From Succinivibrio dextrinosolvens (GTDB taxonomy: Bacteria; Pseudomonadota; Gammaproteobacteria; Enterobacterales; Succinivibrionaceae): 64,000 nt of DNA. The notes beneath the pieces were generated by a model that did not search any database, was not told where the DNA came from, and worked only from the letters and a program-made list of their open reading frames with translations. Below, in pieces: positions 27,691 through 36,898 of this stretch. Every line of letters begins with the position of its first letter. Within the stretch, counting starts at the first letter, position 1. Location: contig NZ_CP047056.1 in NCBI RefSeq assembly GCF_011065405.1, positions 2,750,747 through 2,814,746 on the forward strand, read 5' to 3'. The translations under genes were made by a program, and so were the position numbers.

Positions 27691-28389
27691 CTAATCTTGT
27701 CCTAGATTCTTTTGTATCAGCTTTTGTGTAAAAGCTCTTCTCATGTAAAAACCTCTTGGCCTTGTACGGATAATTTCTCCATTAGGTCCAATACATTCTG
27801 TGAGAACTTTTCCGTTGGCTCCTTTTGGTCTCATTTGGATAATCTGACCGATACGGGCGTTGATTCTTTCAACATTACCTGTTTTTACCATCTCGTAAAG
27901 TTCGTTGAAGTCTTCTCTGACAGTTTTAAGTTCTTCCTCAGAAGGTGTGAAGAAGAAATATCCAAGAACTACTCTTTCTTTAAAGTCCAAGTCCCTAGAT
28001 GCTCTGATCAGAACAAACAGTACACGAGTGATTTTTGAATAGAGCGGGGAGTTTTCAAAAGAGTAATGTCTAATTCCTGTGAGTGGTGCATAGCATAGAA
28101 AAGTAGACTCCAGAGGAGTTAGATTGTCATCAACGGGAATTGACTTTAATTCAAGTCCAAGTTCAGGAAAATCAGGAATAGATTGATTTGCCGCACTTGC
28201 TCCAAGACATTTTTCTATAAGTTCACCTGTGAATCCTTTTCCATGCAGGGTATCAATAGGCACAGGAACCCTTGCATATTCAGCAAGTTCAGTCAGAGAT
28301 TTTCCTACTATGAAATTTAGGTTTGCGATTAGTTCATCAAAATTATGCGGAGGAGTAGTAACTGTTTTTTTTCTATTTTCATTCCCCAT
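27691..28389 (-). CDS. mutH: DNA mismatch repair endonuclease MutH
   Basis: Encodes 232 residues. The nuclease motif is present: GFTGELIEKCLGASA, SIPDFPELGLELKSIPVD (DX(n)ExK active site) and TTF-like STFLCYAPLTG. The C-terminus carries GNVERINARIGQIIQMRPKGAN and RPRGFYMRRAFTQKL as in E. coli. MutH nicks the unmethylated strand at hemimethylated GATC, so the organism should also have Dam, MutS and MutL. It is divergent from rppH, the same neighbourhood as in E. coli. Confidence 0.95.
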   Translation of the reverse strand: MGNENRKKTVTTPPHNFDELIANLNFIVGKSLTELAEYARVPVPIDTLHGKGFTGELIEKCLGASAANQSIPDFPELGLELKSIPVDDNLTPLESTFLCYAPLTGIRHYSFENSPLYSKITRVLFVLIRASRDLDFKERVVLGYFFFTPSEEELKTVREDFNELYEMVKTGNVERINARIGQIIQMRPKGANGKVLTECIGPNGEIIRTRPRGFYMRRAFTQKLIQKNLGQD

Positions 28390-28546
28390 ATTTGAACCTT
28401 GGAAACAATGCCTGAAGAATAGTTGTAAAAAAAGGTTTTTACGTGATCTACAAAGAGCTTTGTAAGGCCTCTATCTGTTATAATAACACACAGTTTAACT
28501 TTGCAGATTGCAATAAGTTTAAAAGATAAAGATCAGGCGTTTTTTT

Positions 28547-29077
28547 GTGATTGATAAAGACGGATTTAGACCTAATGTAGGTATTGTAATCTGCAACCGC
28601 TCAGGTCAGGTTTTATGGGCTCGAAGAATCAGGCAGAATTCTTGGCAGTTTCCTCAGGGAGGAGTTGATTCTGGTGAATCTCCTGAGAACGCTATGTATC
28701 GAGAGCTCTATGAGGAGTTAGGTTTAACCAAGAATGATGTAAAGCTTCTGGCTAGTACAAAGTTTTGGCTTAAGTACAGACTCCCTAAAAGACTGGTTCG
28801 CTGGAATGAGAAACCTTTATGTATCGGACAGAAACAGAAATGGTATTTACTCTGTTTGAATAAAGATAAATCTGAACGTATTGAATTTAACCGCAAAGGT
28901 CATCCTGAATTTGATGACTGGCGCTGGGTAAGTTACTGGTATCCGGTCCGGCAGGTGGTTGCATTTAAAAGAGATGTGTATCGACAGGTCCTGAGTATTT
29001 TTTCTCAGGTAGCTCTGTTTGGTCCGCATTCTGTGAATTATAAAAGGAATACCAGAACAACGAGGAGGGTAAGGTAG
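28547..29077 (+). CDS. rppH: RNA pyrophosphohydrolase RppH
   Basis: Encodes 176 residues from a GTG start that gives the exact family N-terminus ([20 protein letters not shown]). The Nudix box is [20 protein letters not shown] followed by [24 protein letters not shown] matches E. coli RppH. It removes pyrophosphate from mRNA 5' ends and starts RNase E-dependent decay. First gene of a tight plus-strand run ending with rpiR; the ptsP start follows by three bases. Confidence 0.95.
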   Translation: MIDKDGFRPNVGIVICNRSGQVLWARRIRQNSWQFPQGGVDSGESPENAMYRELYEELGLTKNDVKLLASTKFWLKYRLPKRLVRWNEKPLCIGQKQKWYLLCLNKDKSERIEFNRKGHPEFDDWRWVSYWYPVRQVVAFKRDVYRQVLSIFSQVALFGPHSVNYKRNTRTTRRVR

Positions 29078-29079
29078 CT

Positions 29080-31356
29080 ATGTCTGAAAGTCAGAACTCA
29101 ATATTGCTAGCCCTACGTAAAATTATTCAGGAGGTGTCTTCAAAAAAGTCCTTTGAGGATGCCATAAATACACTTGTAGATCTGATACGGGATGCGACTA
29201 ATGCAGATTGCTGTTCGCTCTATCTGCTTTCATCTCGAAAGAGTATCTTAAAGCTTGCAGCCACCGAAGGCCTGCAGAAGGATTCTATCGGCAAGGCAAC
29301 GTTGCAGATAGGTGAAGGTCTGGTTGGTCTTGTGGCTCAGAAACAGGAACTTATAAATCTTGCTAATGCTCCGGATCATCCTAATTTCAAATATCTTCCG
29401 GATGTTGGGGAGGATGAGTATCAGTCTTTTTTAGGTGTACCTGTAATCAATCAGGGAGAGCTTCTTGGTGTTCTGGTTATTCAGTGTAAGGAAAACCGTG
29501 TTTTTGGTGAACAGGAAGAAACCTTACTTATAACTCTTTCAGCTCAGATAGCCTCAATTATTTCCATAACTAGAACCATAAAGGAAAATGAGGATTTCAG
29601 AGTATCCCGCTACAAGGGTAAGACAGGGTCCGGTTCAATTGCTATTGCTCAAGCGGTGGTTTGGAAACCTCCTGTAACTTTTGAAACCATTCAGATTATG
29701 TATTCTGATGAGAAGGATATTCAGTCAGAGCTTTTCCATCAGACAATCTTCCAGCTGCAGATGGAAATGGATAGAGCAAATCTCTATCTACAGGAGAATT
29801 CTCATTCAAAGGCATCCTCAGGCTATATGTCTGGTTATGGCATTATGCTTGATGATCCAACCTTTGAAGATGAGGTTGATAACGAGATTTTTGAAAATGG
29901 TTACGTTGCAGCTTCTGCAATCAAGGTTGTAACCATGAGAAGAATCAAAGCTGCAGAGAATGATGGATATAAGGAAAAGATTAGGGATATGCGGGATTTC
30001 GCCTCAATCCTGATTACAAGACTGGTTCATCTGGCTCCTAAGGAGACAGAACTGTCATCTCCAGTAGTCTTAGTCGTTCAGAGTATGCCTGCGGCTTTGG
30101 TTGCCGAGATGACAAAGGATAAGATTGCAGGGTTTATCTGTATTGATAGCGCAACTTCTTCTCATACAGCAATTCTGGCAAGGGATCTTGGTATTCCGGC
30201 TGTTATCGGTGTTAACATTGATATTAACGATGTTGATGGCAGAACCATAATTGTGGATGGTCAGAATGCAGAGGTTCTTATTGATCCTTCATCAAGTCTT
30301 ATTGATGAGTATATGCAGCTTATAGCTGCATCTAAAAAGCAGAATGATCTCTTTAATGCCGGCAAGTATGAGAAGGCTGTTACTCAAGATAACAAAGGAA
30401 TCTGTATTCAGCTTAATGCTGGTCTGAATCACGATGATGACGATTTGCCAGAGCAGACTGACGGTATCGGGTTATACCGAACAGAGATCTCCTTTATGCT
30501 GTGTGACTCTCTGCCATCGGAAGATCAGCAGGTGGGCTGGTACAGAAAGCTTCTGTCTCAGTTCAAGGGGATTCCTGTATGTATGAGAACACTGGATGTT
30601 GGCGGAGATAAGTCTCTATCCTATCTTCCAATTGAAGAGAATAATCCGGCCTTGGGATGGAGAGGTGTTCGAGTCTGCATTGATCAGCCAAATATTCTTA
30701 AGACTCAGCTTCGTGCAATGCTTATTGCTAACAAGGATTTTGGAAACTTGGAGATAATGATTCCTATGGTATCCAGACTTGAGGAAGTTGTAATTGTCAA
30801 GAGACTTCTGAATGAGGCTATCTATGAAATTGAGGAAGAAACAGGAGCTAAGATTCCAAGTCCAAGATTCGGTGTGATGATTGAGGTTCCTTGTGTGGCC
30901 TTTATGCTTGATGAGCTGGCCAGCGAGTGTGATTTCTTCTCGATCGGTTCAAACGACCTGATTTCATATCTGTTTGCAGCGGACAGAGCAAATCCAAAAG
31001 TATCAAAGTTGTTTGATGCTTTTAATCCCGCTGCGGTCAGATGCTTTAAGTATCTAATCGACAGAGCAAATTCTCTTCAGAGACCTATTGCGGTCTGTGG
31101 TGAAATTGCAGGATCCCCAATCGGCTGTATGCTGCTGATGTCACTAGGCTATACAAGGCTTTCAATGAACTACTCTCAGATTTCTATGGTTAAGTATATC
31201 GTTAAGAATATTAATCTTCAGGATCTTCAGTCTGTAGGCAAGCAGGCGATGGCATTGAATTCAAGTGTCAAAATCAAGCAGCTTTATATTGAATATGCGA
31301 AGTCAAAGGGACTTTATTCAGTCATTGACACTTTATCATTAGGCAAGAATCTTTAA
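29080..31356 (+). CDS. ptsP: Phosphoenolpyruvate-protein phosphotransferase PtsP (EI-Ntr)
   Basis: Encodes 758 residues. An N-terminal GAF domain (about 1-165, DCCSLYLLSSRKSILKLAAT) is fused to an enzyme I module. The phosphoryl-carrier histidine lies in DSATSSHTAILARDLGIPAV. The PEP-binding barrel shows GIGLYRTEISFM, RTLDVGGDKSL, FGVMIEVP and SIGSNDLISYLFAADR. PtsP phosphorylates NPr (PtsO) in the nitrogen PTS, probably sensing glutamine through GAF. In E. coli lgt lies between ptsP and thyA; here thyA follows directly. Confidence 0.94.
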   Translation: MSESQNSILLALRKIIQEVSSKKSFEDAINTLVDLIRDATNADCCSLYLLSSRKSILKLAATEGLQKDSIGKATLQIGEGLVGLVAQKQELINLANAPDHPNFKYLPDVGEDEYQSFLGVPVINQGELLGVLVIQCKENRVFGEQEETLLITLSAQIASIISITRTIKENEDFRVSRYKGKTGSGSIAIAQAVVWKPPVTFETIQIMYSDEKDIQSELFHQTIFQLQMEMDRANLYLQENSHSKASSGYMSGYGIMLDDPTFEDEVDNEIFENGYVAASAIKVVTMRRIKAAENDGYKEKIRDMRDFASILITRLVHLAPKETELSSPVVLVVQSMPAALVAEMTKDKIAGFICIDSATSSHTAILARDLGIPAVIGVNIDINDVDGRTIIVDGQNAEVLIDPSSSLIDEYMQLIAASKKQNDLFNAGKYEKAVTQDNKGICIQLNAGLNHDDDDLPEQTDGIGLYRTEISFMLCDSLPSEDQQVGWYRKLLSQFKGIPVCMRTLDVGGDKSLSYLPIEENNPALGWRGVRVCIDQPNILKTQLRAMLIANKDFGNLEIMIPMVSRLEEVVIVKRLLNEAIYEIEEETGAKIPSPRFGVMIEVPCVAFMLDELASECDFFSIGSNDLISYLFAADRANPKVSKLFDAFNPAAVRCFKYLIDRANSLQRPIAVCGEIAGSPIGCMLLMSLGYTRLSMNYSQISMVKYIVKNINLQDLQSVGKQAMALNSSVKIKQLYIEYAKSKGLYSVIDTLSLGKNL

Positions 31357-31372
31357 TTTTTAGGAGCAACAG

Positions 31373-32167
31373 GTGCAGGTATATCTGGATTTATTAAAGA
31401 AAATCATGGAAGAGGGAACCGACCGTGAAGATAGAACCGGTACTGGTACCAGATCAATATTCGGTACTCAGATGCGTTTTGATCTTTCAAAGGGCTTTCC
31501 TCTAGTAACTACCAAAAAATGTCACTTAAAATCAATTATACACGAGCTTTTATGGTTCATTTCTGGCTCAACCAACATCAAGTATCTGCAGGAGAATGGT
31601 GTGCGCATCTGGAATGAATGGGCTGATGAGAACGGTGATTTAGGTCCTGTCTACGGCAAGCAATGGCGTGATTTTGAAACTCCAGACGGACGTCATATCG
31701 ATCAGCTTTCAAATGCTATTGAAATGATAAAGCACAATCCAGAGTCCAGACGTATTATTGTATGTGCATGGAATCCTTCTGATGTTGACAGAATGGCTCT
31801 GCCTCCTTGTCACACCCTGTATCAGTTCTATGTCGCAAACGGAAAGTTAAGCTGCCAGCTGTATCAGCGTTCAGCTGATATGTTCCTTGGGGTACCTTTC
31901 AATATTGCAAGCTACTCTCTTTTAACCATGATGATTGCTAAAGAATGCAATCTTGAGTATGGCGATTTTGTTTGGTCAGGTGGCGATACCCACATCTATA
32001 AGAATCATTTTGAGCAGGTTCAGCTTCAGCTGACCCGTGAGCCTAGACCTCTTCCTCAGATGAATATTCTGCGCAAGGCTCCATCTATTTTTGATTACAA
32101 GTATGAAGATTTTGAACTGGTAGGGTATGATCCTCATCCTGCTATTAAGGGAGTTGTATCTGTCTGA
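31373..32167 (+). CDS. thyA: Thymidylate synthase
   Basis: Encodes 264 residues, the same length as E. coli ThyA, from a GTG start preceded by AGGAG. Catalytic segment [14 protein letters not shown] carries the nucleophilic Cys; dUMP-binding residues are in [20 protein letters not shown] and the folate/dUMP region in DTHIYKNH. It makes dTMP from dUMP with methylene-tetrahydrofolate. Its stop overlaps the sdhE start. Confidence 0.97.
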   Translation: MQVYLDLLKKIMEEGTDREDRTGTGTRSIFGTQMRFDLSKGFPLVTTKKCHLKSIIHELLWFISGSTNIKYLQENGVRIWNEWADENGDLGPVYGKQWRDFETPDGRHIDQLSNAIEMIKHNPESRRIIVCAWNPSDVDRMALPPCHTLYQFYVANGKLSCQLYQRSADMFLGVPFNIASYSLLTMMIAKECNLEYGDFVWSGGDTHIYKNHFEQVQLQLTREPRPLPQMNILRKAPSIFDYKYEDFELVGYDPHPAIKGVVSV

Positions 32168-32433
32168 TGATTGAAGTTACAGGAAAAGTTAAGTGGCAGT
32201 CAAGACGAGGAATGCGTGAGCTTGATCTGATGCTTCTTCCATTTGTTGAGCAAGATCTGCAGAACTGTGACGAAAAGTTCCTTGCAGATTATGTTGATCT
32301 GCTTGAAGCAACCGATCTTCAGCTTGTCAGATGGTTCAACGGTACAGAAATGGCTGATACACAGTCTCGCAGGGATGTGATTGCTTATATTAAAAAATGC
32401 CATGCTACACGTATGGGTAAAGAGGGCGTTTAA
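32167..32433 (+). CDS. sdhE: FAD assembly factor SdhE
   Basis: Encodes 88 residues of the SdhE/YgfY family with the RRGMRELDLMLLPF motif that contains the conserved RGxxE needed for flavinylation. SdhE helps attach FAD to succinate dehydrogenase or fumarate reductase flavoprotein. Both ends overlap neighbours by one base (thyA before, srmB after), so it is translationally coupled. Confidence 0.92.
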   Translation: MIEVTGKVKWQSRRGMRELDLMLLPFVEQDLQNCDEKFLADYVDLLEATDLQLVRWFNGTEMADTQSRRDVIAYIKKCHATRMGKEGV

Positions 32434-33773
32434 TGCTATTTTCCGAATTAGGTCTACCAGAATTTTTAGTTGAGAACATTAATAAATTAGGTTGGAAAAC
32501 ACCAACCCCTGTCCAGACACTGGTTCTTCCAAAGGCTATGGAAGGTTTTGATATTTTGGGGGGAGCACCTACCGGAACTGGTAAGTCTGCTGCTTTTTTA
32601 CTTCCGATCATTGCAAGACTGTCTCTTGAGAAGAAGAGCGGTATCCGTGCAATTATTCTGGAGCCTACCAGAGAACTTGCAATGCAGGTTGAAAGTGTCT
32701 GCTCTGAGCTTATCGGAGGCTTTAATAATCTGTCTGCTGGTACTATTATTGGTGGAGGTTCAAGAGAGGTTCAGCGTGAAAATCCAAGTTCAATTATTGC
32801 TGCAACACCTGGCAGACTGATTGAGTATATTGAAAAGGGATGGATTGATACTTCTTCGGTTGAAATGTTCGTGATTGATGAAGCCGACAGAATGCTGGAC
32901 ATGGGCTTTAGGGATGATGTTGCTAAAATCACCAGAGAACTCTATAACCGCTATCAGACTCTGCTGTTCTCCGCAACTCTTGAAGGTGCAGGAATCGAAG
33001 AGTTTGCTTCATCTGTTCTAAACGACCCCATAGAGGTTCGTCTTGGGGCTGGCGGTGAAGAAGATGAGGTTCTTCCTGAATTTTTGCAGTCCCGCGCATA
33101 TTATGCTGCTGGAGATCCGCAGAAAATTAGAATTCTTCACCATCTATTGACTACTATTAAAGGTAAGTCAATTGTTTTTGTTAAGACTAAGGAACGTTTG
33201 CAGCGACTTGATGCAAGTCTGCGCCGTTTGGGGTTCAAGTGCGCCTCTATTCAGGGTGATCTTTCCATGAGTGAGAGAAAGGCGGCACTTAAAAATTTCT
33301 CCGCTGGTGACAAAGATATTCTGATTGCAACTGATGTTGCTGCAAGAGGTCTTGATCTGCCGGACGTAACTCATGTGTATAACTTTGATATGCCGGCCAA
33401 TGCCGCTATTTATGTCCATAGAGCAGGCAGAACTGCCAGAGCAGGAGAGAAGGGCGTAGTAACCACTCTTGTTATGGCTAATGAAATCACCTTCCTTGAG
33501 AAAATTGAACGCTATACAGGCAAGGATATCGAAAAACGCGCAATCAAGAATGTCTGTGCGGAGTTCCCTACAGAAAAGACTTTGGGACATCATCAGTCAG
33601 AGAAGAAACGTTCCCGTGCTTCAGTAGGCGGCAATGGTGGATTTGACAAGAAAAAGAAAGAAGAAGATAAGAAAACTCACAAAAAAAATAGACTGCGCGA
33701 TAAGAAGAATAAGGGTAAACCTGACTTTGCTGCAAAGCGTGCAAAGAAGGCAGCCAGAGCCCGCAGTGAATAA
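32433..33773 (+). CDS. srmB: DEAD-box ATP-dependent RNA helicase, SrmB-like
   Basis: Encodes 446 residues. Q motif PTPVQTLVLP, motif I APTGTGKS, Ia PTRELA, II VIDEADRM, III FSATL, V ATDVAARGLDLPDV and VI HRAGRTARAG are all present. The N-terminal FSELGLPEFLVENINKLGW and overall similarity favour SrmB, which acts in early 50S assembly, over DbpA or RhlE. The tail from about 395 is very basic and low-complexity (KKKKEEDKKTHKKNRLRDKK), a likely RNA-binding extension. Confidence 0.88.
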   Translation: MLFSELGLPEFLVENINKLGWKTPTPVQTLVLPKAMEGFDILGGAPTGTGKSAAFLLPIIARLSLEKKSGIRAIILEPTRELAMQVESVCSELIGGFNNLSAGTIIGGGSREVQRENPSSIIAATPGRLIEYIEKGWIDTSSVEMFVIDEADRMLDMGFRDDVAKITRELYNRYQTLLFSATLEGAGIEEFASSVLNDPIEVRLGAGGEEDEVLPEFLQSRAYYAAGDPQKIRILHHLLTTIKGKSIVFVKTKERLQRLDASLRRLGFKCASIQGDLSMSERKAALKNFSAGDKDILIATDVAARGLDLPDVTHVYNFDMPANAAIYVHRAGRTARAGEKGVVTTLVMANEITFLEKIERYTGKDIEKRAIKNVCAEFPTEKTLGHHQSEKKRSRASVGGNGGFDKKKKEEDKKTHKKNRLRDKKNKGKPDFAAKRAKKAARARSE

Positions 33774-33804
33774 AATAACCTACATTCAGATATAAGGATT
33801 TATT

Positions 33805-34968
33805 ATGGCAGTTACCGTAATCAGAAATGCTCAGCTGCATTTGACCTCCGAAGAGTTTGTGGATGTTGATACCGTTGCAATTATGGATCATAGAATTGTT
33901 CCTATGAGTCCAGCTCTTCTTGAAGACGGTACTGCCGAAGAAATAGATGTTAAGGGCTGTCATGTCTGTCCCGGCTTTATTGATCTTTTGGTAAACGGCT
34001 GTGCCGGTGTATCGTTTGCTCAGACTCCATCCATTGATACGTTGGAATCAATGCGTCGTTGGCAGTCATCTCACGGTACCACAACCTTTGTTCCAACCAT
34101 GATTTCCGGACCTAGAGAGAACCTTTCAAAAGCTATAGCTGCAGTTGCTGAGTTTAAAGAAAAGCATCCTACAGTATGTCCTGGTCTGCACATGGAAGGC
34201 CCCTTTATTTCGAGTTCCCATCCTGGCTTTCAGCCTTCTGGCTATATACGTCCATATGCTCCAGCTGATTTTGATTTCTTCCTTGAGAACAAAGATGCTA
34301 TTGCCTATGTGACTATTGCCCCTGAGGTTGTAAGACCTAAAGGTATTGTTGAACTGTTAAACAACCGTATAAAGCTTTCTATCGGACACAGTTCCGCAAC
34401 CTACTATGAGGCTATGCAGGCTTTCAAGGCTGGTATCACCAATGTTACTCATCTATTTAATGGAATGAAGGCTCCCGTTGGTCGTGAGCCAGGTCTGGTT
34501 GGAGCAACGCTCCAGAGTGAAAAGGTTTTTGCTTCTGTTATTGCTGACGGAAAACATGTACATCCTGCACTTGTAAATCTTGCTCATAAGGTTTTAGGAG
34601 ATAGATTCTACATTGTTTCTGATGCGCAGTCAGTAGCAGGAATGTCCAAAGCTCCAGCAAGCTTTGTCTTAGGAGGAACCGAAATCTTTGTTGATCACAA
34701 GCGTGGTCTTATTGATGCAAAAGGATCTTTTGCCGGTACCACTATTTCTATGTTTGATGGTGTTAAGTTCTTGGTACAAAGCTGTGGATTTTCTCTTGAT
34801 GATGCTCTGTACGCCGCATGTACAGCCCCTGCTAGAGCGCTGGGACTAAATGAGTACGGTCGTATTGAAGGCGGTTTTATCGCTGATATGGTTGTGTTTG
34901 ATGATGAGTTTAAAATTCAGTATGTGGTACAGAACGGATACGTAAAGAATAGTTTAGAGTTGATTTAA
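33805..34968 (+). CDS. nagA: N-acetylglucosamine-6-phosphate deacetylase
   Basis: Encodes 387 residues of the amidohydrolase fold. Visible landmarks are LHMEGPFISSSHPG (metal-ligand Glu), LSIGHSSATY and ITNVTHLFNGMKAPVGREPG (His ligands and substrate loop), and the FYIVSDAQSVAGM segment with the catalytic Asp. It removes acetate from GlcNAc-6-P in amino-sugar catabolism or cell-wall recycling. nagB is not adjacent; an RpiR-type regulator follows four bases downstream. Confidence 0.92.
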   Translation: MAVTVIRNAQLHLTSEEFVDVDTVAIMDHRIVPMSPALLEDGTAEEIDVKGCHVCPGFIDLLVNGCAGVSFAQTPSIDTLESMRRWQSSHGTTTFVPTMISGPRENLSKAIAAVAEFKEKHPTVCPGLHMEGPFISSSHPGFQPSGYIRPYAPADFDFFLENKDAIAYVTIAPEVVRPKGIVELLNNRIKLSIGHSSATYYEAMQAFKAGITNVTHLFNGMKAPVGREPGLVGATLQSEKVFASVIADGKHVHPALVNLAHKVLGDRFYIVSDAQSVAGMSKAPASFVLGGTEIFVDHKRGLIDAKGSFAGTTISMFDGVKFLVQSCGFSLDDALYAACTAPARALGLNEYGRIEGGFIADMVVFDDEFKIQYVVQNGYVKNSLELI

Positions 34969-34972
34969 GATT

Positions 34973-35914
34973 ATGGCTATAAATATTTTAGACAGAATTG
35001 CAAATGAAACAGAGCTGACAAAATCAGAACGTAAATTAGCCTCAATTATTCTGAAGAATCCTGCTTCTGTCATTAACGAGAATATTGCTCAGCTGGCCAA
35101 AAGAGCAGGAGTTTCAGAACCTTCTGTATTCAGATTCTGTAAGCGTTTCGGCGCAGAAGGCTTTCCTGCATTCAAGCTTGTGTTAAGTTCTCTGGTTTCA
35201 TCTCAGAATCTTAAAAAAATTGAGAGTGTTAAACAGGGAGATACTGTAGGAGACATCGCCTCAAAGGTAATTGACGGTGCCAAGGTGAGTGTATCTGCAA
35301 CCGAGAGAAATGTCGATGAAGCTATGCTGGCCCGTGTTATTGATGTGGTAAGTCAGTCTCATCGCATTGTGGTTTTATCTCAGGGCTTATCCTCTTTTAT
35401 AGCCGTTGATTTTGTCACCAGAATGCTAAATCTTGGTTTTGCATGTGAATCTTACACTGACAGAAACTCAATGCTGCTTGCTTTATCAACACTTCGTCTT
35501 GGGGATGTGGTTATAGCCTTCTCATCTACAGGCTGTAACAGGGATATTCTGGATATGGCTGAACTCATTAAGTCCAATAGTGCCTGTCTGGTTGGTGTAT
35601 GTCCTGATGACTCAAAACTTTCTGAGAAGGCAGATCTGATTCTCAAATCTTCAGACACAGTTGATATAACCAATGACTCTGTATTCAGCAATCGTCTGTC
35701 TCTACTTCTTTTATCTCAGATGATCATTGGAGGAGTAATGCTGCGACGCGGTATTGCAATATCCGATCTTAAGGATAAGGTTGTTCATGCTAGAAAGAAA
35801 GCCTATGCGTATGAGATTGCTCCAGAGGATGAAGAGCCTCCTGTTCAGGAAGAAGTTGATGATGGCTCTATTAAACCAGGTGCTCCTATTACTACACTGG
35901 ATTGGCGATACTGA
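34973..35914 (+). CDS. RpiR/HexR family transcriptional regulator
   Basis: Encodes 313 residues. An N-terminal HTH_6 domain (LTKSERKLASIILKNPASVI, then VSEPSVFRFCKRFGAEGFPAF) is followed by a SIS sugar-phosphate-binding domain (about 110-250, IVVLSQGLSSFIAVDFVTRM, IAFSSTGCNRDIL). The plan matches HexR, which responds to KDPG, and other RpiR proteins. Its position right after nagA suggests control of amino-sugar or central sugar genes. The acidic tail (PEDEEPPVQEEVDDG) is an extension without a known role. Confidence 0.85.
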   Translation: MAINILDRIANETELTKSERKLASIILKNPASVINENIAQLAKRAGVSEPSVFRFCKRFGAEGFPAFKLVLSSLVSSQNLKKIESVKQGDTVGDIASKVIDGAKVSVSATERNVDEAMLARVIDVVSQSHRIVVLSQGLSSFIAVDFVTRMLNLGFACESYTDRNSMLLALSTLRLGDVVIAFSSTGCNRDILDMAELIKSNSACLVGVCPDDSKLSEKADLILKSSDTVDITNDSVFSNRLSLLLLSQMIIGGVMLRRGIAISDLKDKVVHARKKAYAYEIAPEDEEPPVQEEVDDGSIKPGAPITTLDWRY

Positions 35915-35977
35915 TAAAAACTTTTAATGTCGCTTTTTTGATAATATCTCAGCTAAAAAAGAAAAGCATTAGTTTGT

Positions 35978-36008
35978 CCTCCAGTAAGTTGAACAAAACT
36001 ACTGGAGG
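35978..36008. terminator. Bidirectional hairpin between rpiR and the aldo-keto reductase gene
   Basis: CCTCCAGTA ... TACTGGAGG, nine-bp stem, 13-base loop. It separates convergent genes (rpiR plus strand, reductase minus strand). No strong T-run on either side. Confidence 0.6.
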
Positions 36009-36019
36009 CATTTGTTAGG

Positions 36020-36898
36020 CTAAATATCCCATAGGGCATCATCGCGATTTAAAGCATCAATCTGCTTCATTTCTTCATCGCTTAACTGAAAATCCATTAT
36101 TGAGATATTTTCTTTAATATGTGCAGGATTCTTTGATCTAGGAATAGTGATGATTCCTCTTTGAAGGTCCCATCTTAGAATAACCTGAGCTGAACTTTTT
36201 CCATGAGCTTTAGCTATATCAGCAATTACAGGATCTCTTAAGAGCCCTTGTCTTCCTGCGCCTAAAGGTGACCAGGCCTCAACCTTTACACCTTCTTTCT
36301 CATATTCTGCAACAGTAGGATATTTTGAGTTGTATGGATGTAACTCTACCTGATTCAATACAGGTTTAACCTTGGCAATCTTAAGAATCCTTCTTAAAGC
36401 ATCAGGACTGTAGTTGCTAAGACCAATAGATCTGAATTTTCCTGCCTGAACATATTCTTCCATGATTCTCCATGCCATCTCATCGTTAGAAAATGGCCAA
36501 TGAATAAGAACCAAATCTATCTTTCCTCCAAGATTCTTTAAACTTCTGTCTAAAGAATCTCGTATGTTTTTTTCACTGGAACCATTTGAAGGATTAAGTT
36601 TTGTTGTGATATAGAACTCTTCTCGAGGGATACCGCTATCTAATACAGCCTGATAGGTTTCAAGCTCATTTCTGTAGTATTGAGCGGTATCAATCAGTCT
36701 GTATCCTAATTTAATAGATTCTGTTACAGACTTATATGCCTCCTGACCGTTAAGCTCCCAAACTCCACAGCCCAACTGTGGTATTCGAGAACCATCAGAC
36801 AAGGTTAGATAAGGCATATGATTATCTATTGAAGTTGCACTAACACTTGCTCCTAAAGAAATACCTGCAAGTAAAGGGAAAAAATGTCTTAATTTCAT
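36020..36898 (-). CDS. Aldo/keto reductase with export signal
   Basis: Encodes 292 residues. The catalytic tetrad is readable: LIDTAQYYRNE (Asp, Tyr), ITTKLNPS (Lys), VLIHWPF (His). The C-terminal NADPH site reads ITIPRSKNPAHIKENI. Unusually, the protein starts with a credible signal peptide (MKLRHFFPLLAGISLGASVSATS), whereas this family normally works in the cytoplasm with NADPH. The N-terminus overlaps the preceding transporter gene by four bases (ATGA), so the start is well fixed. Substrate unknown. Confidence 0.85.
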   Translation of the reverse strand: MKLRHFFPLLAGISLGASVSATSIDNHMPYLTLSDGSRIPQLGCGVWELNGQEAYKSVTESIKLGYRLIDTAQYYRNELETYQAVLDSGIPREEFYITTKLNPSNGSSEKNIRDSLDRSLKNLGGKIDLVLIHWPFSNDEMAWRIMEEYVQAGKFRSIGLSNYSPDALRRILKIAKVKPVLNQVELHPYNSKYPTVAEYEKEGVKVEAWSPLGAGRQGLLRDPVIADIAKAHGKSSAQVILRWDLQRGIITIPRSKNPAHIKENISIMDFQLSDEEMKQIDALNRDDALWDI

